Shown here: one piece after another, positions 1 through 8,727 of the stretch
Layout of the letters: every line of letters starts with the position of its first letter
How positions within the stretch are numbered: the first letter of the stretch is position 1
DNA from: Prochlorococcus marinus str. MIT 9515
GTDB taxonomy: Bacteria; Cyanobacteriota; Cyanobacteriia; PCC-6307; Cyanobiaceae
Length of the DNA: 64,000 bases
NCBI RefSeq assembly: GCF_000015665.1
Contig: NC_008817.1
Span: 434,001-498,000 of the forward strand
Direction: 5' to 3'
Translations under genes and position numbers: made by a program
The notes under the pieces: generated by a model
Told to the model about the DNA's origin: nothing
Seen by the model: only the letters and a program-made list of their open reading frames with translations
Databases searched by the model: none

Positions 1-1193
1 ATCCTCATGATTTTTTAATTATGAAAAGAATAAATAGCTTTGTAAAAGCCAACAAGCTTAAATTACAAATTTTCCAATCCCCAATGTTTATTACTAAAGA
101 AGACTTAAGAGAGTCATTTAGGGTGAATCCCAAAAAACCTTTGATGGGTAGATTTTATGAGAATCAAAGAAAAAGTCAAAATATATTAGTTAATCTTGAT
201 GGCTCACCAAAGGGAGGTAAATGGAGTTTTGATGAATTAAATAGAAAAAAATTACCAAAAAAAATAACTATTCCTGAAATTCCAAGATTACCAAAAAATG
301 AGTTTGTAATGCAGGCTGAAAATTTAATTACTGATTTAAATATTGAATTCATCGGGGAAAGTAATCATTTTATATATCCAACTTCTTTTTCTGAAGCAGA
401 TAATTGGCTTCATGATTTTTTCGAATCTAGAATTTTTTTATTTGGAGATTATGAAGATGCAATTAGTAAGAAAAAAGTTTTTTTATGGCATAGTTTGCTT
501 TCTCCTCTTTTAAATAGTGGTTTATTAACTCCAAAAGAAGTTATAAATAAGGCATTAACTTTTGCTGAAAAAAATAAAGTTCCTATGAATTCTTTAGAGG
601 GTTTTATTCGTCAAATTGTTGGATGGAGAGAATTTATTTGTCTTGTTTATGAAAAGCATGGTACCAAAATGCGTACTACCAATTTTTGGAATTTTGAGAA
701 CAATCCAATGCCTGATGTTTTTTATACAGGAAATACAGGGATTGAGCCAGTAGATATTGTTATAAACAATATTATTAAATACGGTTATTGTCATCATATT
801 GAGAGACTAATGATCGTAGGCAACTTTATGCTTTTATGTCGTATACATCCAGATCAGGTTTATAAATGGTTCATGGAAATGTTTATAGATTCTTATGATT
901 GGGTAATGGTACCCAATGTATATGGGATGAGTCAGTTTAGCGATGGAGGCATCTTTTCAACAAAACCTTATATTTCCAGTTCAAATTATGTAAAAAAAAT
1001 GTCTGATTATAAAAGTGGATCTTGGTGTTCAATTTGGGATGGATTATTTTGGAAATTCATAAAAGATAATGAAACTTACTTTAGAAAACAATATAGATTG
1101 GCGATGTTAACAAGGAATCTAGATAAAATGAGTGACGAAAAGTTAAATGGTCATTTGACAACAGCTGAGGTATTTATAAAGAATCTTTATTAA
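1..1193 (+). CDS. FeS-BCP/CryB-type photolyase-related protein (5' end outside window)
   Basis: Flavoprotein of the prokaryotic (6-4) photolyase-related family (PhrB/CryB, DPRP). Members bind FAD and repair UV photoproducts or act as photoreceptors. The open frame runs to the window edge without a stop, and family members are about 500 aa. The ATG at 21 is therefore probably internal, and the N-terminal antenna domain lies upstream. Numbered from that Met, family motifs are GGKWSFDELNR (about 65-76), EGFIRQIVGWRE (about 193-204), HHIERLMIVGNF (about 258-269) and NVYGMSQFSDGG (about 299-310). As I recall Agrobacterium PhrB, its 4Fe-4S ligands are one Cys before the HHIQRLM block and three near the C-terminus. 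Here those sites read GIEPVDI and SDYKSGSWCSIWDG, so the cluster is probably absent. Family assignment is firm. Repair activity is inferred. Confidence 0.85.
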   Translation, partial: PHDFLIMKRINSFVKANKLKLQIFQSPMFITKEDLRESFRVNPKKPLMGRFYENQRKSQNILVNLDGSPKGGKWSFDELNRKKLPKKITIPEIPRLPKNEFVMQAENLITDLNIEFIGESNHFIYPTSFSEADNWLHDFFESRIFLFGDYEDAISKKKVFLWHSLLSPLLNSGLLTPKEVINKALTFAEKNKVPMNSLEGFIRQIVGWREFICLVYEKHGTKMRTTNFWNFENNPMPDVFYTGNTGIEPVDIVINNIIKYGYCHHIERLMIVGNFMLLCRIHPDQVYKWFMEMFIDSYDWVMVPNVYGMSQFSDGGIFSTKPYISSSNYVKKMSDYKSGSWCSIWDGLFWKFIKDNETYFRKQYRLAMLTRNLDKMSDEKLNGHLTTAEVFIKNLY

Positions 1194-1356
1194 AGAAACA
1201 ACCATTTTTGAAAACTTAAGAGAACCTTACATTCTGATGAAAAATTAGATGTAGATGCTAAGTTGGTCCAAATTTAGAAATTAAATGAATATTAACGTTT
1301 TTTTTTGAATATAAATTTTAATCTAATTGCTTGAAACTTTCTTATCTAACTTATTT

Positions 1357-1494
1357 ATGAAAAATAATAAAAAAATTAAATTATTATCTAGAGAAAAACT
1401 GCACTCTTTAAATATATATTTATTTTTAGGATTTAATTTTACCCTGGTAACTATTCTTGGTTTTATTTTGTTTAATACTACAATTAATAGTTAA
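1357..1494 (+). CDS. possible small single-span membrane protein (45 aa)
   Basis: ATG at 1357 opens 45 codons ending in TAA. The product has a basic N-terminus (MKNNKKIK) followed by a hydrophobic stretch of about 23 residues (LNIYLFLGF through ILGFILFN, about 18-40), as in a one-pass membrane protein. It lies in the 365-bp space between the photolyase-like gene and rsmB. The rest of that space shows nothing recognisable. No family is recognised. The frame could be chance in such AT-rich DNA, but the positive-then-hydrophobic layout favours a real micro-protein. Confidence 0.4.
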   Translation: MKNNKKIKLLSREKLHSLNIYLFLGFNFTLVTILGFILFNTTINS

Positions 1495-1558
1495 CTTCAA
1501 TATTGTCAGTAAATAGTATATTAAATATATATATATTTTTAAATAACTTTAAGACACT

Positions 1559-2872
1559 TTGGCAACAGGATACCTTCAAAGAAAAGCATCTTGGGAAATT
1601 TTATTAAAGGTAAGTTCTGGTATCTATTCAGACCATGCACTTGAGAAGGTACTAAAAAATTATGAGTTTAATTCATTAGATATAGCCTTCATAACTGAAT
1701 TATCTTTTGGATGTATAAGATATAGAAAATTTCTTGATACTTGGATAGATCACATCTCAAAACTTTCTCATCAAAAACAACCTCCAAAACTAAGATGGCT
1801 TTTACATATTGGTTTATATCAATTATTGAAAATGGATAAAATACCTTTTCCTGCCGCTATTTCCTCCACAGTAGAAGTAGCAAAGAGAACTGATTTAAAA
1901 GGTTTAGCTGGTACCGTGAATGCAATATTAAGAAATACTGTTAGAAATATAGAAAGAGATAATTGCCCAAAAATATCTACTGACGAAATGGAAAAGTTAT
2001 CTTGTCTTGAGTCATTGCCATTATGGCTTGTAACTGAAATTGTTAATTGGGTAGGAATAAAAGAAGCTAAAAATATCTTTAAAGCATTTAATAAAAAACC
2101 TACGATTGATTTACGAATTAATTCACTGAAAACTAATTTCAATAAAATTTTGAAAGAACTTAATGAATGTAATATTCAGGCAGAGCCTATAAATCAATTA
2201 AATAATGGAGTTGCTTTAAATTCAAATCCAAGATCTATAAAAAATCTTCCAGGGTATAAAGATGGCCTATGGGTGGTTCAAGATAGATCTTCTCAATGGG
2301 TGGCTCCTCTTTTAAATCCGAAGAAAGGAGAAAAGATTCTGGATGCTTGTTCTGCTCCTGGAAGCAAAACAACTCATTTAGCTGCATTAGTAAATGATGA
2401 TGCTGAAATTCTAGCTGTTGATAGATCAGAAAAAAGATTGAAAATACTACAGTCAAATTTAGAAAGATTAAATATAAAAAGTGTAAAAACCTTAGAAGCA
2501 GATGCCACAACTTTGATTGATATTAAGCCAAATCTCGCATCTTATTTTGATAAGATTTTAATTGATGCTCCTTGCTCAGGAATCGGAACCTTTGCAAGAA
2601 ATCCAGATACAAGATGGTCTTTAAGTAAAGATAAAATAAATCAATTAATTATTCTTCAGGAAGGATTACTAGACAGTATTTTCCCTCTTTTAAAAAAAAA
2701 TGGAACTTTAGTTTATTCAACGTGTACAATTTGCCCTGATGAGAATAACTTACTCATTAGAAGATTTTTGTCAAAAAATAAGGAACTTAAATTAGATAGT
2801 GAAAGACAAATTTTACCAAGATTTGATAAGCCAGGAGATGGATTCTATGCAGCAACAATATCCTATAAGTAA
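1559..2872 (+). CDS. rsmB: 16S rRNA m5C967 methyltransferase RsmB (Sun)
   Basis: SAM-dependent enzyme that methylates C967 of 16S rRNA in the small subunit. The first ~140 residues form a NusB-like RNA-binding domain, followed by the Rossmann methyltransferase domain. The SAM-binding motif DACSAPGSKT is near residue 261. The two family cysteines lie in DAPCSGIGT (about 335) and STCTICPDEN (about 386). At 437 aa the length is typical. The start is TTG at 1559 (MATGYLQRKASW); no ATG lies between it and the conserved RKASWEIL start of the NusB-like domain. It converges on the penicillin-binding protein gene with a 15-bp gap. Confidence 0.93.
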   Translation: MATGYLQRKASWEILLKVSSGIYSDHALEKVLKNYEFNSLDIAFITELSFGCIRYRKFLDTWIDHISKLSHQKQPPKLRWLLHIGLYQLLKMDKIPFPAAISSTVEVAKRTDLKGLAGTVNAILRNTVRNIERDNCPKISTDEMEKLSCLESLPLWLVTEIVNWVGIKEAKNIFKAFNKKPTIDLRINSLKTNFNKILKELNECNIQAEPINQLNNGVALNSNPRSIKNLPGYKDGLWVVQDRSSQWVAPLLNPKKGEKILDACSAPGSKTTHLAALVNDDAEILAVDRSEKRLKILQSNLERLNIKSVKTLEADATTLIDIKPNLASYFDKILIDAPCSGIGTFARNPDTRWSLSKDKINQLIILQEGLLDSIFPLLKKNGTLVYSTCTICPDENNLLIRRFLSKNKELKLDSERQILPRFDKPGDGFYAATISYK

Positions 2873-2887
2873 AACTAAAACTTTTTA

Positions 2888-4657
2888 TTATTGAATTTTT
2901 AAATCAAAAATTTTACTTATAAATTTTTTCCAGAAATAAGCTGCATTACCACTTGATAAGTTAGATTTTTTGTTTTCATCAAAACCTATCCAAACTCCAG
3001 TAGTAAGATTTTTAATTGAACCAATAAACCAAAGGTCTCTATTCTCATCCGAGGTACCTGTCTTTCCAAATATCCTTTCTCCTTTTATTGAAGCTCCTAT
3101 CGAAGTTCCTTCTGATACAGATTTCTCAAGTAGATTATTTAAATTTTTGTTTACTTTAGGAGCTAATATTTTCTTATGAACAAATTTGTTTTCCCAAATT
3201 AATTCTTGATTTTTTGACTCTATTTTTTCAATAATGCTAGGCTTATAGAGATTTCCATTGCTATTCAAAACTGCATAGGCGTTTGTAATATTTAGAAGGT
3301 TATCTCCATAAGATCCAATAGCTAATGGTAGAAATTCTTCAAGCTTTTGTTCATATCCTAGTCCAAATAAATTAGCTAAATTTATAATTTTTTTTAGGCC
3401 TATATTATTAGCTATTTTTAATGGAACTATATTAGAAGATTTTTTAAAAGATTCAGTTAAGGATATCTTACCAAGGTAGTTTTCAGAAAAATTGTTTGGA
3501 CAATAATCTTTCCAGCAAGTAGGAATATCCTCGAATTTATCACTTAACTTTCTACCTTCTATAAGTGCTGCTGCATAAGGAATAATTTTAAAAGTTGAGC
3601 CTAAAGGTCTTACTGCTGAAGTGACTCTATTAAATTCGTTTATTGATGGATTTTTGCTGGTGATCATTGTTCTAATTAAACCTGTATTGGATTCAATTGA
3701 TACCAAAGCTATTTCAATATTATTAGGACCTATATACTTTGAAATATGTTGTCCAATTTCTTGCCAATTTTTGTTGATACTTGATTTGATTTTTAAAAAC
3801 TTATATTTTTTATGAGTCTTAATAATTTTATTTGCTTCCTCCAAAATATAATTTACTAATAATTTATCGTTAAGATTTTTGTTATCTATTTGATAATTTA
3901 ATTTAACTTTTTCCTGAAGAGCTGAATCTTTTTCACCTAATGATATGTGGCCATCTAAATACATAGATTCTAAAATTTTATTTCTTTGTTTAATAGCTAA
4001 ATCAATATTTTCATAAGGTGAATAAATTGAAGGAGCAGGAGCTAAACCTGCTATTAAGGCAACCTCAGATAATGTTAATTCGTTAATAAATTTCCCAAAA
4101 TAAACTTGAGAGGCCTCATTTACTCCGTAAGCTCCAGATCCTAGGTAAATATTATTTAGATATAATTTTAAAATCTGGGATTTACTGTATTTAAAATCTA
4201 GTATTAAGGATATTATCATTTCTTTAATTTTTCGTTGAAAACTTAAATCATTATTTAAAAAAATTAATCTAGCTACTTGCTGCGTAATAGTACTTCCACC
4301 CTCCTTAAAGGACCTACTTTGAATATTATTAATCAAGGCTCTTGATAAACCTATTAAATCAATTCCATTATGTTTAAAAAATCTTTTGTCCTCTCCAGAG
4401 ATAAAAGAATATTTTAGGAAAAATGGTATCGAATTTGTATCATCAAGGACATCAAATTTTCTACTTAATTTGCTTAATATTTTATTATCAGAAGATAATA
4501 TTTCATAAGAATAGGTTATTGATTTTGAATTATTATTATTTTTAAGTGGATTAGAATTTAAAGTAAACCTAATTAAATTAATTACGGGGAAAAATATACC
4601 AAAGAAAATAAATATTGAGGGGGTAATAATAAGATATTTGTATTTTTTTTCATTCAC
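2888..4657 (-). CDS. class A penicillin-binding protein (GT51 transglycosylase plus transpeptidase)
   Basis: Bifunctional peptidoglycan synthase anchored in the inner membrane and acting in the periplasm. A transmembrane helix (about 8-30) is followed by a GT51 domain with EDKRFFKHNGID (catalytic Glu about 89), GGSTITQQ (about 120-127) and the downstream LYLNNIYLGSGAYG motif. The transpeptidase domain has SxxK as STFK (about 353-356), SSN within KKSSNIVPL, and KTGT (about 531-535). At 589 aa it is compact for PBP1A but complete. It is the last gene of a minus-strand run, one base after chlG, so it is probably cotranscribed with chlG and the DUF2862 gene. PBP1A and PBP1C-like subtypes cannot be separated by eye. 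Confidence 0.92.
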   Translation of the reverse strand: MNEKKYKYLIITPSIFIFFGIFFPVINLIRFTLNSNPLKNNNNSKSITYSYEILSSDNKILSKLSRKFDVLDDTNSIPFFLKYSFISGEDKRFFKHNGIDLIGLSRALINNIQSRSFKEGGSTITQQVARLIFLNNDLSFQRKIKEMIISLILDFKYSKSQILKLYLNNIYLGSGAYGVNEASQVYFGKFINELTLSEVALIAGLAPAPSIYSPYENIDLAIKQRNKILESMYLDGHISLGEKDSALQEKVKLNYQIDNKNLNDKLLVNYILEEANKIIKTHKKYKFLKIKSSINKNWQEIGQHISKYIGPNNIEIALVSIESNTGLIRTMITSKNPSINEFNRVTSAVRPLGSTFKIIPYAAALIEGRKLSDKFEDIPTCWKDYCPNNFSENYLGKISLTESFKKSSNIVPLKIANNIGLKKIINLANLFGLGYEQKLEEFLPLAIGSYGDNLLNITNAYAVLNSNGNLYKPSIIEKIESKNQELIWENKFVHKKILAPKVNKNLNNLLEKSVSEGTSIGASIKGERIFGKTGTSDENRDLWFIGSIKNLTTGVWIGFDENKKSNLSSGNAAYFWKKFISKIFDLKIQ

Positions 4658-4658
4658 T

Positions 4659-5606
4659 TTAAGCTACTAAAAAACTATGTCCTATTGCTAAGGCAGTTAC
4701 TAACATTCCAGTTATTAGGAATGGCTGTGCGCTTGCCTGATATTTGACATCAAATTTTAGCGGGTCTCTTAGTAACCACATATCTTGAAACGTAATTTGA
4801 GGAATTACCAGTAAAACTAAAATTACTGATGCTAAATGTTGACCAATAACAATTAATACAATAACCATCGCCAATTGAAAAATATCAATGAGACCAGCAC
4901 TTATTCGACTAGCATTTTTAATTCCAAATATTACAGGTAATGAATTTAAACCTAGTTTTGAGTCCCCTTCAACACTTTTAAAATCATTTATTACTGCTAT
5001 GCCTAGCCCAGAAAGACTATAAGCAAGAGTTAGCAATGCAGTAACAATCGTTAATTTCCCAAATAAAGCTTGCCCTGCCCACCAAGGAAGAGCTATGTAT
5101 GATGCTCCTAAAGCGTAATTTCCTAGCCAGCCATTTTGCTTCAATTTTAAGGGAGGAGCAGAATAGATGTAACTTACGAAAGAACCACCTAAAGCTAGAA
5201 GGAGGACAGAAGGAAAACTATGTTTTGCATATAAATCTAGTAAAAAAGAAACAACTAATCCAGAAATAAGTAATACCCAGATTTGTGTTTTCACTTCCTT
5301 AATCGAAATTTTTCCAGAGGGGATTGGTCTATTAGGTTCATTAATAGCATCAATATCTCTATCAAAATAATCATTAATAGTTTGTGTATAACCTGCTAAA
5401 AGTGGTCCGCTCATAAGCATGCATGCTAGTGAGGCTAAAACGTTGCTTATAGTCCACTGAAAGTTTCCGCTTGCAGCGGCTCCACAGATTACACCCCATA
5501 TTAAAGGTATCCATGTAATTGGCTTCATCAATTGTATTCGGAGTTTCCAAATACTTGAGGTCTCTGAAGCACCTTTAATGCCTAATAATTGTTTTGGATC
5601 ATTCAC
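4659..5606 (-). CDS. chlG: chlorophyll synthase ChlG
   Basis: Membrane UbiA-superfamily prenyltransferase that esterifies chlorophyllide with geranylgeranyl or phytyl diphosphate, the last step of chlorophyll synthesis. The first Asp-rich motif NDYFDRDIDAINEPNRPIPSG at about 78-98, here quoted in part, is diagnostic of ChlG rather than of quinone prenyltransferases. A second acidic motif, NDFKSVEGD, follows near residue 207. Several hydrophobic helices span the rest. At 315 aa it matches the family. The picocyanobacterial pigment is divinyl chlorophyll, but the sequence does not show vinyl specificity. It lies between the DUF2862 gene and the penicillin-binding protein gene, with gaps of 9 bp and 1 bp. 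Confidence 0.96.
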   Translation of the reverse strand: MNDPKQLLGIKGASETSSIWKLRIQLMKPITWIPLIWGVICGAAASGNFQWTISNVLASLACMLMSGPLLAGYTQTINDYFDRDIDAINEPNRPIPSGKISIKEVKTQIWVLLISGLVVSFLLDLYAKHSFPSVLLLALGGSFVSYIYSAPPLKLKQNGWLGNYALGASYIALPWWAGQALFGKLTIVTALLTLAYSLSGLGIAVINDFKSVEGDSKLGLNSLPVIFGIKNASRISAGLIDIFQLAMVIVLIVIGQHLASVILVLLVIPQITFQDMWLLRDPLKFDVKYQASAQPFLITGMLVTALAIGHSFLVA

Positions 5607-5615
5607 TTTAGCTAT

Positions 5616-5840
5616 TTAACCTTTCTCAATTTCTTCAGGGAAAAACCAATTTTCTTCTCCATTTTGCAATCTAACAGTAATGCCAATACTTCTACCATCA
5701 GTCATTTTATATCCAGTTGTTACAACTCTTGGGTTTGATGATATTTGATCAATTAGCTTTGCAGGTAATCTATCTTTAACCTTGTTAATGTTGATTTTAA
5801 CTTTACTACCAATTTTAGGTAATAATTTTGTTTGAGCCAT
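5616..5840 (-). CDS. small conserved cyanobacterial protein, DUF2862-like
   Basis: A 74-aa basic soluble protein with no signal or membrane segment. The sequence (MAQTKLLPKIGSKVKIN near the start, GYKMTDGRSIGITVRL in the middle, NWFFPEEIE at the end) matches what I recall of DUF2862. That is a small SH3-like beta-barrel family restricted to cyanobacteria and plastids, resembling small photosynthetic-complex subunits. It sits 9 bp upstream of chlG in the same direction, which suggests coexpression. The family name is moderately sure, and no function is asserted. Confidence 0.8.
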   Translation of the reverse strand: MAQTKLLPKIGSKVKININKVKDRLPAKLIDQISSNPRVVTTGYKMTDGRSIGITVRLQNGEENWFFPEEIEKG

Positions 5841-5899
5841 AAGAGTTAAAATGGAAGCTATTATGCAAGATTAACAGTCTTTGGACAATTTTTTTTAAA

Positions 5900-6673
5900 A
5901 TGGTAGCTCTTCGTTTAATTCCTTGTTTAGATGTAGCTAATGGCAGGGTAGTTAAAGGTGTCAATTTTGTAAACCTTAGAGACTCCGGCGATCCTGTTGA
6001 ATTAGCTTGTAGATACTCAGAAGCAGGGGCGGATGAATTAGTCTTTTTAGATATTAGAGCTAGTGTGGAAAATAGAAAAACATTAGTTGATCTTGTCTCT
6101 AGGACTGCGAAATCAGTAAAAATCCCTTTTACTGTTGGTGGTGGAATAAATTCGATAGTCACAATAAATGATCTCTTAAGAGCAGGCGCAGATAAAGTAA
6201 GCTTGAATTCATCTGCAGTTAAGAATCCAAAAATAATTTCTCAAAGCTCTAAAAAATTTGGAACACAGTGTATTGTGATAGCTATTGATGCAAGAAAAAA
6301 ACATAATGTATCTAATGAATGGGAAGTCTACGTTAAGGGGGGTAGAGAGAACACTGGTCTAGATGTGGTAAATTGGGCAAAAAAAGTTGAGGAATTAGGA
6401 GCTGGAGAAATTTTATTAACTTCTATGGATGGAGATGGGACACAAAATGGATATGACTTATTATTAACTAAAACAGTTGCGAAGGCAGTTAATATTCCTG
6501 TTATAGCTTCAGGAGGTGCAGGCTCTTTAGAAGATATTTTTGATGTTTTTACTGAAGGTGAAGCATCTGCAGCACTTTTAGCATCCTTACTTCATGATAA
6601 AAAACTTACCATTGAAGAAATAAAATCTTTTCTTATTAACAAGAAACTAATAATAAGGCCGAATGAAAAATAG
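5900..6673 (+). CDS. hisF: imidazole glycerol phosphate synthase, cyclase subunit HisF
   Basis: Cyclase half of the HisF-HisH synthase. It uses ammonia from HisH to convert PRFAR to imidazole glycerol phosphate and AICAR in histidine synthesis. It is a (beta/alpha)8 barrel with both catalytic aspartates visible: D11 in [15 protein letters not shown] and D130 in VIAIDAR. Phosphate-binding loops include FTVGGGI and ASGGAG. At 257 aa it is full length. It is divergent from the DUF2862 gene, with about 59 bp between them, and is followed 32 bp later by the ubiE-like gene. No other his gene is in the window. Confidence 0.97.
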   Translation: MVALRLIPCLDVANGRVVKGVNFVNLRDSGDPVELACRYSEAGADELVFLDIRASVENRKTLVDLVSRTAKSVKIPFTVGGGINSIVTINDLLRAGADKVSLNSSAVKNPKIISQSSKKFGTQCIVIAIDARKKHNVSNEWEVYVKGGRENTGLDVVNWAKKVEELGAGEILLTSMDGDGTQNGYDLLLTKTVAKAVNIPVIASGGAGSLEDIFDVFTEGEASAALLASLLHDKKLTIEEIKSFLINKKLIIRPNEK

Positions 6674-6705
6674 CTTATTATTATTAATTTTTAAAATGAT
6701 TAAAT

Positions 6706-7407
6706 ATGAGGCATAAAAAAATTAATGAGGTCAAAACTATTTTTAATAATATTTCTTGTAGTTATGACTTTTTAAATAGTTTATTCAGTTTAGGATTACA
6801 TAGATTTTGGAAAAATAAATTAGTTTATTTATTAAAACCAATTGATGGAGAAGATTGGGCTGATCTTTGTTGTGGAACTGGTGATTTATCCTTTCTGATT
6901 TTTAAAAAAGTTAGTCCTAATGGAACTGTTACTGGTATTGATAGTGCAAAAGAAATTTTAAATATTGCAAGGAAAAGGTCCAAATTGATTGGAAATAAAT
7001 ATATATCTTGGGAAATGCAAGACATCTTTGAAATAGATGAAAACTTAAAAAATTATGATGGAATTTGTATGTCTTATGGTTTAAGAAATTTGATGAATGT
7101 AGAGGAAGGATTAAAAAAAGTCTTTAATCTTTTAAATAATAGTGGTAGAGCAGGGTTTCTAGACTTTAATCATTCTAAGTTGAATTCTTTAGCTGATTTA
7201 TTTCAAAAAATATATTTAAGATCTATCGTGGTCCCAATTTCAAAATTTTTCCAATTAAGTAAAGAATATTCTTATATTGAAAAAAGTATTAAAAGTTTTC
7301 CGGAAGGAAATAAACTCATGCTTATCGCGAAAAAAGTTGGTTTTAAGAGGGTTGAATATAGGACTATTTTTTTCAATCAAATGGGAATATTAATAGTAGA
7401 AAAATAA
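6706..7407 (+). CDS. menG: UbiE/MenG-type C-methyltransferase (demethylphylloquinone methyltransferase)
   Basis: SAM-dependent methyltransferase of the UbiE/COQ5 family. In cyanobacteria without ubiquinone it methylates demethylphylloquinone to phylloquinone, the PSI A1 cofactor. The SAM motif DLCCGTGDLSF is at about 53-63, and the UbiE signature YGLRNLMNVEEGLKK is near residue 124. The N-terminal FNNISCSYDFLNSLFSLGLHR is typical, written here in parts: FNNIS then YDFLNSLFSLG. At 233 aa it is normal length. Assigning MenG rather than UbiE rests on cyanobacterial biology, not on this sequence. Confidence 0.92.
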   Translation: MRHKKINEVKTIFNNISCSYDFLNSLFSLGLHRFWKNKLVYLLKPIDGEDWADLCCGTGDLSFLIFKKVSPNGTVTGIDSAKEILNIARKRSKLIGNKYISWEMQDIFEIDENLKNYDGICMSYGLRNLMNVEEGLKKVFNLLNNSGRAGFLDFNHSKLNSLADLFQKIYLRSIVVPISKFFQLSKEYSYIEKSIKSFPEGNKLMLIAKKVGFKRVEYRTIFFNQMGILIVEK

Positions 7408-7416
7408 AAAATGATC

Positions 7417-7899
7417 TTAACCATTTTTTCTCCAACAAAAAGTACATTTCCCCCATCTTGATATTTCACCTTTTGGTGCAGGACTATTACATAGTTTGCA
7501 AATAACCATATTATTATTCTTTATTCTGCTGGGATGATTCTCCCAGATGATTTTTGCGTTAATCTCTTTTTTATCTAAAGTTTGGACTTCATAATTTTGT
7601 ATTATCTTGATTTCATTTAAACTAATTCCAAATTTGCTAATACTCTCTTTTAAACGGTGCTTGTTATAAATCAATGCCTGCCTCCATTGTGGATGATTTA
7701 CAGCAATAGTAAGATTTTTTTGATCAATTTTTAATGGTTTGCATGCTCTAGATAATTCAAGACCAATTAACTTTTCCCAATTTTCATTTAGTTTGGATAA
7801 TTTATCTAGGTCTTCCCATGATTTTTTGAAATTATCAAGACAATTTCTCATTGAAAATGGATATCTTTTATTTAATATTGGTAAATATTTCTTATTCAA
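7417..7899 (-). CDS. DUF721 (DciA-like) protein with C-terminal zinc ribbon
   Basis: A 160-aa protein. Residues about 25-95 match DUF721, with NWEKLIGLELSRACKPL and then LTIAVNHPQWRQALIY. DUF721 includes DciA, which loads the replicative helicase in bacteria lacking DnaC. The C-terminus adds four cysteines in two CxxC pairs (C134, C137, C152, C155: CKLC and CTFC), a likely zinc ribbon. It converges on the methyltransferase gene with a 9-bp gap. The domain assignment is fairly sure. A helicase-loading role is inferred from the family only. Confidence 0.78.
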   Translation of the reverse strand: MNKKYLPILNKRYPFSMRNCLDNFKKSWEDLDKLSKLNENWEKLIGLELSRACKPLKIDQKNLTIAVNHPQWRQALIYNKHRLKESISKFGISLNEIKIIQNYEVQTLDKKEINAKIIWENHPSRIKNNNMVICKLCNSPAPKGEISRWGKCTFCWRKNG

Positions 7900-7975
7900 T
7901 TTGTTTAATTAAAACTATAAGATTTAAGATAATTTAATCTATTAAAGATTGCTTGTTTTTTAATATTAAGGTTTT

Positions 7976-8725
7976 GTGAAAGTTTTAGGTTCTGTAGCTA
8001 GGACAGCATTTTATTTCAAAAAAATTCAGGGATTGTGCCCAGATTGGAAACTGCAATACAAATTCAAATGTAGAAGTACTGAATATGAACTAACAAATTT
8101 GCTTCAAGATTCTCCTGTCCAGAGAAATAAACCAATAGCAATAGTGGCCAAAGAGCAATTATCAGGGATAGGTCAAAATTCAAGATCATGGTTTTCTCCT
8201 AAAGGAGGAATTTGGCTTAGTGCAGCTTATCCAATATTCTCCTCAGAATTTTCAAGTGAGACTTTGAGTCTTTCATTCGCAATTAAGTTATGTGAAATGT
8301 TTCAAATGGAATCTATAAATGTTGATTTGAAATGGCCAAATGATATTTTTTATGATTCTAAAAAATTAATTGGATTTTTACCTAGGGTCATAACAAGAGG
8401 AAAAGAAATTATTTATATGAGAATTGGTTTGGGAATGAATTTTTCAAATAAAACTCCATTAGAGGGGATTGCTTTATCAGAAATACTTAAAACTAAAAAT
8501 ATATGCGAACATTATTGGACTGCGAAAATTCTTAAAACTATTCATGATTCAGTCGAATTTAATGGTAAAAAAGAATATATTATTGAGAATGCAAATAAAT
8601 ACCTTACAAAAAAACAATTACCTAGAGGGTATAACTCCAAGTACTGGAAAATAAAAGATGTAGACAATAATGGGAATTTGAGAATTTATAATCAAACCCA
8701 AGAAAAAGTATTAAAAAGATTTTAA
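7976..8725 (+). CDS. birA: biotin--[acetyl-CoA-carboxylase] ligase BirA (no repressor domain)
   Basis: Attaches biotin to the BCCP subunit of acetyl-CoA carboxylase through biotinyl-AMP. Motifs are SGIGQNSRSW (63-72, the counterpart of GRGRxGRxW), GGIWLSAAY, KWPNDIFYDSKKLIG (119-133) and the IGLGMNF core motif. There is no N-terminal helix-turn-helix, so it is a monofunctional ligase. The start is GTG at 7976, with no in-frame ATG before the catalytic core. It ends 2 bp from the convergent ABC ATPase gene. The adenylate-binding loop is a divergent version of the consensus. Confidence 0.9.
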   Translation: MKVLGSVARTAFYFKKIQGLCPDWKLQYKFKCRSTEYELTNLLQDSPVQRNKPIAIVAKEQLSGIGQNSRSWFSPKGGIWLSAAYPIFSSEFSSETLSLSFAIKLCEMFQMESINVDLKWPNDIFYDSKKLIGFLPRVITRGKEIIYMRIGLGMNFSNKTPLEGIALSEILKTKNICEHYWTAKILKTIHDSVEFNGKKEYIIENANKYLTKKQLPRGYNSKYWKIKDVDNNGNLRIYNQTQEKVLKRF

Positions 8726-8727
8726 AT

